This document shows positions 1 to 10,723 of a stretch of 64,000 nucleotides of DNA, one piece after another. The DNA lies in assembly GCA_949357655.1 (NCBI GenBank), contig CASHTG010000012.1, positions 2,170,001-2,234,000 on the forward strand, written 5' to 3'. This DNA comes from Parascedosporium putredinis (lineage: Eukaryota; Ascomycota; Sordariomycetes; Microascales; Microascaceae). Numbering within the stretch: position 1 is the first letter of the stretch; every line of letters starts with the position of its first letter. Below the pieces are notes generated by a model. It did not search any database and was not told the origin of the DNA. It saw only the letters and a list, made by a program, of their open reading frames with translations. The position numbers and the translations under genes were made by a program.

Positions 1-2823
1 CAAGGGCGAGACTCTGTGTCTGTGTTCTCGGTCTTCCTTCGTTAGCCTCACGCGCAAGAGCAAGAGTCTTTCCCTTGCTTGTCGGCCCCGACCACGATCA
101 AGGGATCGTGGTGTGCACTGGTTTTCCATTCCTTTGTTTTCCTGCCGTTGGCTCTTATCTCCTCGGATGGACGTGCTCCTTCGGGCAGCCTACAGCGGAT
201 GCCCTCGGACGGCTCGCCGGGATTATGCATGGTGATGGGCCGGCCATAGTGTATTCTTGCCATGATGTTTCCCGGCAAGCCACCCTGCGACGTCTTCGAA
301 AAGCTCAAAATCTCGACCCCGCCCAGAGTCTAGATCGCGGCAGCTGAATTATAGCGATTATTGACGGAGTCGTGATGAGGGTCAGGAAACGACTCTAAAC
401 AGTACATGTGCGCCACTCATCCATCCCGCCTTGCCCGCACACGGATGCAATGCATGGGGCAATGGTGGCCCATCCGTCGACCCATCGTAATAATTACCTT
501 TTTCCTCCTCCTTTTCTTCGCCCTCAAGAACCTCAAAAGTCCGGCCTCGACTCTCAAGAAAAAGCTTTGTTACTTGGTTCAAAGATTAGCCAGTGGTGCC
601 CCGGAACGGTGCTCGATTTCTAACAGAGGATGCTTGGCTGGACCGAAATGGCCCAATCCAATGCATGGAAAGGGACGGTGGCGGATGTCGTCAATCAGTC
701 ATGTGCATCGCCATCTCGGCATCGAGCGCCCGCCTGCCAAGCTGGTTTCCTCCATCGAGCCCGGATATCGCGCCTGAAGCCATGTCCGCACAAATGCATA
801 AATGATTGATCCCGTTGTCACACGGCGGGGTTTCCAGGGAGCGCGGGTGTCACAGCATATAGTGGCGCGATGACGGGAGTCTTTGAATCAGATGAAAGGC
901 ATCATGGAATCCAGCTTTGGGTCCACCCATTGGACTCACCCTCCCAACACTTGGGTCTCCCCGAGTGATTGGAGGGGGAGTGGGCGACCACTCATCATGA
1001 TATGCATGTGTACTGTGTTTGCTCTGTATGTTGCTGGTGGAACCGGCCTCGTCGGATGCAGTCCTCCAGGCCTCAAGACTCCACTAGAGATGGAGAGCAA
1101 CCTGATCCACACAGAGGATTTGGTGTGGATCAATAGATCCATCCATCAAACTATGTCGGGCAAGTCGGGGTATGTCGACAGAGTCAACGGCGGAAGGAAT
1201 GCATCGATACGCCTGCTTCGCACCAATCTCCGAGAAAACCAGCCCAATAGATCCATGGTATTCAAGGAAAATGTCAAGTTCTGCCCACCCTGTCACTGAA
1301 GGGGCCGATGCAGGCCTCATGCACCCAGGCCGCACGACATCAAAGCCTCCATTTCTAGAAGCCCGGCTTTATTTGCCACTCAAAGTCTAGCCGCCTAGCT
1401 GTAGTCGTTAAACTTGCAAAGATTGATGCGAGTTAACTCTCGAGGAGGCAATTTCGATGTTTTCTGCGGGTTCCTGTCCCGTTTCTGAGCCCGGTCTCTC
1501 TCATATCATCACGAGCCAGTGTTCGTCGGTTGTCTTGATAAATCCTTCAGAGTATTTTGAAAGGCAAAAAACAAGAGTCCGAAGCGGTCAAAACTGCCTT
1601 CGATTCATTTATGGATGAATGCATATTGCAGTTTCTAGTCCCTAGCTTCGAAATCGTGTGCTGTGTCGAGCTGAGCCCACCGCTCCCCACCCATCCACTC
1701 TCTACGAACAAGGGTCAGCAAACTGATTCAACGGCTATGGGCGTTTTATCGATAAGACCAACATCCCCAACTTTAGCTGCGGGGTCGTTTGCCCCTCAAC
1801 TCCCTTCTTCCCCCAACTCCATCCATAGCAAGTTCGAACCTTTTTTTCTCCGTGTCGAGTCGTAGGCCATGCACGGATGCTAGTACCTTAGACGGTAGTG
1901 GACTCGGCTGGTCCACCAGATGTTGGAAAGAGTTTCTTTCGAGGAGCAAGGACGGCCATCGCCATCAACACTGTGGCTGCTCCTTTTGCCCCTGAGCAAA
2001 GAACATTGTTGAAGCTCGTGTTTTTTGTTGGTCAGGGCTACCTCTGTCCCTTTCCTCTTGAGGCTTGGCCAGCCTTTGTCATCGCCAGGTCTAGTTGAAC
2101 TTGCACTGTAGGGGGCGAGGATCTGTAGACCCGTACCCAGTGCGTCGACGGAGGCTACCTTTCTCATGTCCTCAAAGATGCTCAAGGAAACGAAGCAACT
2201 TATCCGCCACCCCCGAACGCGGCCTCCTTGGAGGCTGGTTGAGGCGGCATGGCAAGAAGGCTAGCCGCCGGTAGAGGGGCAAAAAGAGCCCTGAGTACGG
2301 TAGCGGGACCTACGGCTTGGATTCGGCGCCTGACCCCCTTTGGCCTTCCCTTGCCTCTTCACCTGAGCCAATTTTTTTCTTTCTTCTTTCTAATGGGGGA
2401 GGAGCGGAAAAGGGATCGAATACGGTAATAAAGGGTCACGCTTGCATATTCCAATAAGTTGCAGTCGAATTTCACCGCTTTCGCCCCTCCATCTTGCCTT
2501 CACCAAGACCTCGCCGTTTCCCCAGTCGTTTCGTGCTCTTCCATGGGCTTCAGTTTACTCTGTTTTCTTTTAATCAACCGTCGCTCTTACATTCACTTCC
2601 CGGGTAACATTCGTCGCGAGTGAGCCGTTCTTCTCGGCAAACCCCTGTCGCGACCCGGAGGCCGGTCCTAGCCCGCACGTTTTAGCAATCGGGATCACGC
2701 CCTCCTTGCTTGCTCAGCGGGGAACTCAAACGGGAATTAAATACAACAAACAAAACGCAAGAGAAGAAAGATAAGAAAGAAAAAATCACTTCGGCGCTTC
2801 ATCGCGCTCACCCAATCGCCGCC
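1..2823. other. Left-edge stretch with no recognisable gene
   Basis: No open frame here shows a family motif, plausible codon pattern or credible exon structure; the open frames are short, overlap on both strands and look like chance. The last 350 bases before the Yippee gene are pyrimidine-rich with a run of T/C tracts near 2370-2400, as expected of a fungal promoter and leader. A gene hidden by uncorrected frameshifts cannot be excluded. Confidence 0.5.
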
Positions 2824-3531
2824 ATGGGCAAGGACAAATCCTCCTCCCGGCTCTCCTTGCCGGCTTTCCTCCTACCGACTCTCAAGTTCCCCCTCCGCCC
2901 CGGCCGCTCCATCGACTTTTCTGTCCCGTCCTCCTCCTCCCCGGAGTCCCAGGCGAATCCTACCCCCGTCACCGCCCTCCGCGTCTCCCGCACCCAGCCC
3001 GATACCCTCCGCTGCTCGACCTGCTCAACGGACCTCGCCTTCGCCTCCCAGATTGTGAGCAAAGGCTTCACCGGCCGCCACGGCCGCGCCTATCTCGTAG
3101 CGCCCCCGACGGACCCCTCCGCCCCGACGTCCTACTCCACCGCCGACCTCATCAATATCCGCGTCGCCCGCTGCGAGAGTCGCCAGCTCGTCACGGGCTG
3201 GCACACCGTCGCCGACATCTCCTGCCTCGTCTGCCACACCAAGCTAGGCTGGAAGTACGTCGACGCCAAGGAACACAGCCAACGCTACAAGGTCGGCAAG
3301 TTCATCCTCGAGACTGAGAGGGTCCTCACCTACAAGAGCTGGGAGGACGTCCCCGCCTCTCCCCGCCCCCGCTGGCAGCAAGACCCTGCGGGCGGCGCGG
3401 CCGGCCAGGGGCCCGACGTCGAGTTCGACTCCGACGATGACGACGAATGCGATGAAATCTTCGCGGGGACGTGGAATCCCGATGTTGTCGCGAAGCGTCG
3501 AAGTCGTCAGGTCAGCTACGAGAGAGAGTAG
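2824..3531 (+). CDS. Yippee-family zinc-binding protein
   Basis: This is an uninterrupted frame of 235 codons. The start at 2824 is chosen because it lies in a strong initiation context (gccgccATGg) and begins MGKDKSSS; the frame stays open for 38 codons upstream, but that stretch is Lys/Glu-rich leader-like sequence. The Yippee/Mis18-like fold is indicated by the pair CSTC near residue 68 and CLVC near residue 137, with the conserved GWHTVADISC segment before the second pair and LGWKY after it, followed by KVGKFILE. These cysteine pairs bind one zinc. The N-terminus (about 60 residues) is Ser/Pro-rich and the C-terminus carries an acidic run near residues 205-215 and then RSRQVSYERE. Yippee proteins are conserved in eukaryotes and linked to cell growth and ubiquitin ligase complexes, but the role of this fungal member is unknown. 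Confidence 0.87.
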   Translation: MGKDKSSSRLSLPAFLLPTLKFPLRPGRSIDFSVPSSSSPESQANPTPVTALRVSRTQPDTLRCSTCSTDLAFASQIVSKGFTGRHGRAYLVAPPTDPSAPTSYSTADLINIRVARCESRQLVTGWHTVADISCLVCHTKLGWKYVDAKEHSQRYKVGKFILETERVLTYKSWEDVPASPRPRWQQDPAGGAAGQGPDVEFDSDDDDECDEIFAGTWNPDVVAKRRSRQVSYERE

Positions 3532-4130
3532 TGGAATGTGGTGGGCATGACACGCCCTTTTCCACCCCCAGCCCTGCCACTCTCGGATTACGCCTTAAGC
3601 TTTTCATCTCTTCTTGGCCTTCTCCTGTTGACCAAGGCTCTCCTTCCTTTGGTGAAATGGTGCTCTTTTCCTTCTTTTCCTTCTTCTTTTCCCTTCTTGT
3701 GCTTGTATGGGTATAATTCTTGTTTATTTATTTTCTTAACAGAATACGCTGATACCCGGCGTGTTCGATAAACTCCCACCGTAGGCAGTATGTCGCACGC
3801 TTAACATAGAATTGGTTTGGTATCACATTGGGAAACGTAGGATATATCTAGTGGGGAGGTCCGAGACGGAGGTGTCTTTTTTTCTTTTTTTTTTCCATCA
3901 CTCCTTTCAATACATCATCAACCCCGGGACAGGCGGCGTTTGGTATTTTGCTTCAGCCCTACTTCTGAACCGCAGATTGACTCATTGTATGCATGACTGC
4001 AACAAGATACATATATTAGTATTTCACTATCTAGAATCCCCGCGTTCTCTGCTACATAGTGCAATCATGAATGGATATTTCAGCTTTCCTGATATCACGA
4101 CAAGTGGCCATTCCTGGTATACATAGGCTT
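3532..4130. other. Convergent intergenic region (3' ends of Yippee gene and DUG1)
   Basis: The two flanking genes point toward each other. The region holds T-rich tracts (3680-3740 and 3876-3896) that fit 3' untranslated sequence and polyadenylation signals. No gene is seen. Confidence 0.6.
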
Positions 4131-5650
4131 CTAGGTCTGCGGCTCTTCGGCCACATAATGGAGGTAGGCGCCAAGCAGCTTGATGCCCTCAATATAATTC
4201 TTCTTATCCAGCTTCTCGTTGATGGAGTGGGCGCCATCGGTCGAGTTACCCATGGGGAGAAGGAGGACATTCTTGCCAGTTGCCTCCTCAAAAGTGAGGG
4301 TAACAGGAATACTGAACACGTAGAGTCAAGTTAGCCACACATGATCTTGATTGGCGGGGGTTCACGGATAGCCCCTGATGAGGCGTTGAATTATAAACTA
4401 ACCTTCCTCCCTCGCGAGTAAAGTCGGGCTCGACGCCCCAAACGCGTTCGACAGCCTTGGCCGCAGCACTAAAGTTCCAGTGCTTGGGCGACGCAACCCA
4501 CCATTGGCCACAATGTTGGGGGAAGACGTTGAGGGTGTTCTTGCTCTGTAGCTTGGCGAACACATCACGAACGTACTTGCAGACAATTTCGTTGGTCTTG
4601 TCAATCTCCATGTTGGGCACCGAGCGGATGGAGAATTTACCGGTGACGCGCGCAGGGATGACGGTCTTGGCGCCAGCACCAGAAAACGCGCCCTCAATGC
4701 CGTGAAGGGAGAGGGAGGGGAACCTCCAGCGGCGCATCAGAGTCTCCTTCTTCTTGTCAAAGATGGTTGTTTCGCTGCCGAGGGCCTCGAAGATATCGTT
4801 CATCGTAAAAGCGATGTTGTCGTACAGCGCCTCCTCATCGGGGTTGACGGGGGCGACTTGCTCCATGATGCCAGGGATCAAGATGTTACCGTCTGTGTCG
4901 ACGAGGGAGCCCATGACCCTGACGAGGTCCGTCATCGGCTCCTGGACAGTTCCGCCAAAGACTCCGCTGTGAAGGTCAGCTCCGGGGCCGGAGATTTCAA
5001 TCGAGTAGTAGTTGCATCCTCGCAGGCCGTACGTCAAGCAAGGCTTCTCAGTTCCTAGCCAGTAGTTATCCGAGATACACACGGCCTCCGCATCGGCGAA
5101 ATACCCTTTGCCTCGGCCTTGATGAGATCATCGAGGCCCTCTGAGCCGTACTCTTCCATACCCTCAAAGCACATCAACAGGTTGACGGGAAAGTCTACTC
5201 CAGCCTTCTGGTGCGCTTCGATAGCGTTTAGCCATCCAAGAACGGGGCCCTTGTCGTCGGTGCTGCCGCGGCCAAACATCCTGCCCGTATCGTCCACGGT
5301 GAGCTCGAAGGGCTCCGTCGCCCACCCATCACTCTTCTCGGCGGGTTGTACGTCATAGTGGCCGTACACTAGAATCGTCCTCTTGCTCTTATCGTTGCCA
5401 TAGCGGGCTAGGACGACGGGAGGCAGTTCGAGGTCCTTCTTGCCGGGCTGGATCCCGAGTGGCCGGAGCTCGACTTCGGCTCCGAGGGCCTTGAGCTCAT
5501 CCGCAAGCCATTCGCCCATGCGGACAACATCGGGACGGCGGGCATCCTCGGAAGAGATGGAGGGGATAGCTACGGCACGGCGCAGCCTGTCGATAAAGTG
5601 ATCGGTCGAAGCGTCGACCTGTTTAAAGAAACCATCAAGTTGGGGGCCAT
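4131..5650 (-). CDS. DUG1: Cys-Gly metallodipeptidase DUG1 (M20 family), two frameshifts in the assembly
   Basis: This is a cytosolic zinc dipeptidase of the CNDP/Dug1 group, which cleaves Cys-Gly released during glutathione breakdown. Order of motifs: VYGHYDVQ (zinc His), GRGSTDDKG (bridging Asp), FEGMEEYGSEGL (catalytic and zinc Glu), CISDNYWLGTEKPCLTYGLRG, then GADLHSGVFGG in the dimerisation lid, and DGAHSINEKLD (last zinc His) near the end. Two exons, 5650..4403 and 4311..4131, flank a 91-bp intron (4312-4402). Two one-base losses break the frame: in a C/G run at 5642-5646, four codons after the start, and at 5104-5106 just before the SDNYW motif. With both undone the protein is 476 residues, the family's usual length. 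All metal ligands are intact, so this is not a pseudogene by content. The frame before the ATG is open for another 80 codons (see findings). Confidence 0.93.
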
Positions 5651-7685
5651 CTTCCTTGCTTGGTGCGAACGAAGCTCTGTTGTAAGGTACGATCGGGTGC
5701 TTGTGAAGTTGAAGGGGTTCCAGCGACGATGTGCGGTGGAGTACGGAGGAAGAGGCTTGAAGGAAGAAATGGAAGAAGCTCCCTTGGACAAGGTAGAGGG
5801 GTGACTACAGAATCGACGCGAAGGGGACTGCGGGACGAGTCGATAGGCCCCTCTAACAAGTGAGGTGCGGGGCATCCCTATCGAGTACATTCAAAAGTAC
5901 CGGATTGCTTCAAACCAAGTCCTGCCGCATCGGGCAGGCAATTGGGTGATGTAAACGGCGTGAGGGAGGGTGGGGGATGACTACAGCCAACTGCCAATGC
6001 TGCGTAATGGTAGGGCCCTCACTGGGGTTGATGGGGACAGTTGTACTCTCAATGTAGGCGCACGGGTGTAGGAAGAGCTGGTAGGTACCTTGTAAAAAAA
6101 AAAAATAGAGGTTCGCTTTGAGCCTGGGTAGCTGCGGTTCGAATGGATCAATCAAGGTGTAAATGGGGGCTTGACCCAGCGTTTGTAAGCTCGAACGCCC
6201 AAGGCTTCCACTCTCATCAATCGATCCAGCGCGGCTTGCGGCGGACAAAGGAGAGGAGCCAGGTTGTGGAGTGGATCCTATGCTGTGCTGGAACTTTTTT
6301 CTTCTTTCTTCTTCTTGATGCTTCCGACGGTGCAGTATTACTAGTCGACCTCTGAAGTTAATGGATGGATCCTTTTGCACCTCATTCAAGATCCACTTTG
6401 AGGAACCAGTGGGTGGATTTTTAGACTAATAAGCAACAACCTAGCGGCCTCCTCGAAGTTGTATCAGATCATGTGATGATTCTCGCTGGCTGCCGACCTG
6501 GCCACTTGGGCTGGTACTGTATTATTATGGGATTATTTGTTCGAGCTAGAGCCGATTGCTATGAGTATGGGTATTCAATTCTAGTTCTAGTCAGACGAAA
6601 CCAGTTGCTGGCTCAATGTCCCATTCCTCTTCTGGGGGAAGAGTCACGGGGACAAAGAGGGAGAAGATAGGATGAGTCAGCTGTACTATCTGAGGAGTGG
6701 CAGGTGGCTAAGTGAAAAGAGCGCAGACCTTCTCCCTGTCGCGCCTGATTCCTTCTCCACTTTCCTCCATTCCATCACCCTTTCAAACTCGACGGATCCC
6801 CCATCGTTTCGTCTTCCTCATTCCTTCCTAGATGCGGATTCTATCAGGTTGAAAGACGATCGCCCTCTCATCCCCTCCACAGTTTCTATTCTTCGGCGAC
6901 ATCGACATCAATAACTAACCTATCGCGGAGCGGACGCGTTTATCCCGATATTCTCGATCCACGTGACGATTGACTCCTGATTCCTTGCAATTCTACTCAC
7001 TTCTAGGTGTAGTCGAAGACACGATTTCGGTCTCTTGCGCCTGGTACTACCGTGCAAACGGACTTCGGCAGGGTGGAGGATTTTTTTCTGCAGTAAGAAG
7101 TCTTTACAGAGTCGGGTTGTGATTTGACGTGACGAGGTTCTCACTCGAGGCAAGAGGAGAATACGAGAAAGAGAGAGAGCGAGAGAGAGAGAGAGAGCAC
7201 GCATCATACCCAAGAAAGAAACAAAAGTTATCGAAGGGCATCTATCTTATCCAGACGTGTGGCGGTCGCCCATCCTGGCTTTGTATTAATCCCGTTCAAA
7301 GAAAGAAAAGCGAACTTGCCCTTTTATTAACTCTTGGCTGTCCCTCCACATTCAATCAGAATTGAAGGTTTTTTTTTCTATTTCTTGTTACTGTTGGAGA
7401 GATTCAAAGAGTCGCTATCCTCGAGATACATATTATCCCTCCCTTGTTTCCTCTCCATCTCCTTCCTCCTTCACAATTCAAAATACCTGTTTTAGTTGAT
7501 TCTTGTGTTCAATCGCCTGAGGTATAACAGGCCAAGGACAAATACCACGACAGTGATCCTGCCACTCCAGCAACGACGTTGGAACGAGGCGGAAGGGGCC
7601 AAGCAGTCCGGATTCTTGTGACAAGCACTATCGATCCCACTCAGTAAAGCGACACAGATACTAGGCCCCTACACACTCTCTCACA
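5651..7685. other. Divergent promoter region of DUG1 and MPE1
   Basis: This 2-kb region separates two divergently transcribed genes. It contains an A12 tract at 6091-6102, a (GA)n microsatellite at about 7169-7198 and T-rich leader sequence near 7365-7385. A 159-codon frame on the minus strand (5910-6389) has no recognisable motif and reads through the poly-A/T tract; I do not call it. Confidence 0.55.
7169..7198. repeat. (GA)n microsatellite
   Basis: Near-perfect GA dinucleotide run, broken once by a C, about 490 bases upstream of the MPE1 start. GA tracts are common in fungal promoters and leaders; no specific function is shown. Confidence 0.9.
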
Positions 7686-9901
7686 ATGCCCTCGTCGGTC
7701 TTCTTCAAGTTCAAGTCTCAAAAGAGCCAACGCGCGTTGAATTTGATGGAACGGGCATATCGGTCTTTGAGCTAAAGCGAGATATCATCATCAAGAGTGG
7801 CCTTGGGGACGGTACCGATTTCGACCTCGCCATCTATAGTGAGGATGGCAAGGAAGGTAAGTAGCAAGCAACCATCAAACTTTCTCCTCTGGGATCTAGG
7901 TTACTAAAATCTGCTAGAATATGACGATGACACGACTATCATCCCGCGAGCTACCGTCGTGACGGCGCGGCGACTCCCGCGATCAAGCCTGGTGCTGGAA
8001 AAGCCGCCCGATATGTTACCGGCAAGATGCCAGGCCACGCCAAGTCATCCTTCAAAAAGGATCAAGCCGCAAAAGATAAAGCCGACAAGGCGGCCTCAAC
8101 AACCATTCAAGAGGCCTCTACCGAGCAAGAGAAAATGCAGGCCATGTTCCAAGTGCTCTCCAACACTTGGTCCGCGGAGCGAGAAGACCTAGCTCAGTAC
8201 GTGCCCCCTCCCCATCCTTTTGACCACATCCGCGGTGCGGTGTACTAACGTAACTCCTGCTTGTAGTGAAAAGCCCGTTTTTCAATAAACCAGGCAACCA
8301 TCGTCCTGCTAACGTGCCGGACCATGATCCGCCAAACGGCTACATCTGTTATCGTTGTGGCGAGAAAGGCCACTGGATTCAAATGTGCCCGACGAACGAT
8401 GACCCAGAGTATGATAACAGGCGCCGCGTTAAGCGGACAACGGGTATTCCTCGCTCTTTTCTCACGACTGTGGATAAGAGTGTAGCCCTAGCACAGTCGG
8501 GCGGAGATGATGAGGCAAAGCGACCAGCGGGTATCATGGTGAATGCGGATGGGGACTTTGTCATTGCTCGGCCGGACAAGGCGTCATGGGAAAAATACCA
8601 GGCCAAGGCGAAGTCTTCGGCCGCGGCAAAGGGCGAAACGGCTGCGGATAAGGAGCTTCGTGAGAGGGGCTGGAATGTCCGGTGGACAAAAAATGTTCAT
8701 AGAGCCAATGAAGACGCCCTGCTGTGGGAAGACGTACTGCAATGATTGCATAACCAATGCTCTCATCGAAAGCGATTTCGTCTGCCCTGCTTGCAAGGCT
8801 GAAGGCGTCCTCATAGATGACCTCAAGCCGGATGATGAAATGACTGAAAAGATCAAGGAGTATCTTCAGGAGAAGGAGAAGGAAGTACCCAAGAGCCCAA
8901 GCCCTGCTCCCAAGAGCCCGGCCGCTCTCAACCAGGAGTCCGAATCTAAGTCTCCCGAGCCTCAAGGCGAAGGCGCTAGCAGTGGCACGTCTGACGCAAC
9001 GGCCCAAGCCCATAGTGAAACTAATGGGCGAAGCACTGCGCTTGGCACCACAGCTAAGCCCACCAGCCCGCAATCTACTACCTCGAACAGCCAACCGACC
9101 TCGCAATCCGAGGCCGCCGGTCGGAGCCAGGAAACAGCTATTACTGACGCTGCGTCGACAACGACGGTGGAGTCTGCTCAGTTGGCTGCTCCCCAAAAGC
9201 GGCCTGCTGATGAGCTGCTCGAAAACCCCAAAATTCCCAAGGCACCTAAAGCTATGCAGCAACAAATGCATCAACAAATTCAACAGGACCAAACCAACAT
9301 GCCGCAGTTTATGGGTGGTGCCGGCCCCAACGGGATGAACGGAATGATGGGGATGCCCAATATGCCCAATATGCCCATGATGCCTTTTAATCCTATGAAC
9401 ATGATGGGAATGGGCGGCATGCCCAACATGGGTATGCCTATGGGAATGCCCATGATGAATTCTGGCATGATGGGTATGCCAATGAATGGGGGCTTCCCCA
9501 TGGACAACAATATGTATAACGGAATGATGCCCGGCGGGATGCACGGTAATATGATGGGTGGCATGAACGGGCCCATGAACGGCGGCGGGATGAATGGAGG
9601 GATGATGGCCCAAGGAATGCCCGGCGGTATGAACGGCGGTATGAATGGCGGTATGAACGGGGGCATGAACGGAGGCATGAACGGCGGTATGAACGGCGGA
9701 TACCAACCGAATCGAAATTTCAACAACCAAGGGTTCAACCAGGGATACAACCATGGCTACAACCAAGCTCACGGCAACCATTTCAATAACCAGATGGGCG
9801 GTGGTGCGGAAGATGACGCCTACTTCAGGAAGCCCGTGAACCCTCACCGCCATAATAACCGTCAAAAGCGCGTTCGACCCAGCGACTACCGCGAGCTATA
9901 A
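7686..9901 (+). CDS. MPE1: MPE1/RBBP6-like cleavage and polyadenylation factor subunit, five frameshifts in the assembly
   Basis: Mpe1 belongs to the cleavage and polyadenylation factor that forms mRNA 3' ends in the nucleus. Domain order: DWNN ubiquitin-like domain starting MPSSVFFKFKSQK and continuing FDGTGISVFELKRDIII; the linker ARRLP..KPGAGKAARYVTGKMP; a CCHC zinc knuckle CYRCGEKGHWIQMC; and a RING/U-box-like zinc domain running from LECPVDK through CCGKTYCNDCITNALI to FVCPAC. Exons are 7686-7856, 7918-8196 and 8267-9901, with introns of 61 and 70 bp. Frame breaks: one-base losses near 7724, 7979, 8670 and in the A run 8688-8693, and one extra T at 8278-8282. Undoing them gives 695 residues. 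The last 200 or so residues are an unusual Met/Gly/Asn-rich tail with tandem GGMN units (about 9560-9700), ending NRQKRVRPSDYREL. The long antisense frame over this region is a shadow of that repetitive tail. Confidence 0.94.
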
Positions 9902-10315
9902 CGAGGCTTATTGTCTGGCCTCCCCGATCCTCGGGGTGCATAGACCAACAACGACTACCTAACTCTCCCGAATGTACACCCTCAACATCGGGCAGATATC
10001 CTTGTACACTAACGAACGACGGGCATTTACGACATTCATCATCACGTTAAAAGTGCCAAAAACTTGACGCATTTCAAATTTCCCTCGGATTGGCTTTGCA
10101 TGGTTGGAATGACGAGAGCGCAAAATCGCTCTCCTTCCTCCACTTTGTCTTGTTCATGTGTGGCTGCCTGGTTTTTTTAAATCATTCCTTTTGTTTTTAT
10201 TTTGGCCTTGCATGTGAATCCCAATGGCGAAGGGCTCACTGGCGTTTGAGAAGGGGACAGACTTGCTTGGGCGGCAATTCCAAGGCAAGCAAAGGGCGGA
10301 TCGCGTTTGATTAGT

Positions 10316-10341
10316 ATATAACCCAAGCGGAAGGGTTATAT
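10316..10341. repeat. Inverted repeat (9-bp stem, 8-nt loop)
   Basis: The arm ATATAACCC (10316-10324) is the exact reverse complement of GGGTTATAT (10333-10341), with the loop AAGCGGAA between. It lies between two converging genes and could form a hairpin in either 3' untranslated region. The function is unknown. Confidence 0.8.
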
Positions 10342-10359
10342 TGAAGTTCTCATCTTGCA

Positions 10360-10373
10360 AGTCTTTAAAGACT
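10360..10373. repeat. 14-bp perfect palindrome
   Basis: AGTCTTTAAAGACT reads the same on both strands. It lies 19 bp from the hairpin at 10316-10341, in the gap between MPE1 and GET3. It could be a protein-binding site or chance. Confidence 0.75.
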
Positions 10374-10723
10374 CCCAACAACTTTTGTGGGCACGAAATG
10401 AATACACTTAGTTCCTAACATGTCATCTCTATCAACACAAGCAAGTAGAAAAAAATCATTATCTTTACCCACTACTGCATTTATCCAGTCAAAAAGACGT
10501 GACGTGACGTACTACCACCACATGAGAGGTTCGAGCTGGACCCGTACTCCGAGAAGAGTTGAGTCCTTTGGAGAAGACCTCACATTTCCAAGCAGAGCCT
10601 GAAAGGGCTCGCTATTTGTCCAATTAATTGCTTGTTTTATTTCGCCAGACCTAAACATCGTCTATCATCTACTCGTAATCCGCATGCAGAGAGCCGTCCC
10701 AGTGGCTGTTTCTTTGCCGCTTT

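Larger units (their letters stand above)
9902..10723. other. Convergent intergenic region (3' ends of MPE1 and GET3)
   Basis: Both neighbours end here. The region contains a 9-bp hairpin at 10316-10341 and a 14-bp perfect palindrome at 10360-10373, listed separately. No gene is seen. Confidence 0.6.

Noticed and set aside
1829..1845. GTTCGAACC followed by a T run, like a tRNA B box plus Pol III terminator
   Set aside because: The flanking bases cannot form a T stem or acceptor stem, and no A box or anticodon arm lies upstream.
9280..9750. 156-codon minus-strand frame, Pro/Ile/Phe-rich
   Set aside because: Another shadow of the MPE1 repeat tail.
8561..9865. 434-codon minus-strand frame, His/Val-rich
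   Set aside because: It lies antisense to the repetitive Met/Gly/Asn tail of MPE1. The lack of stops follows from the repeat's codons (ATG and GGN read backward), and it has no motif of its own.
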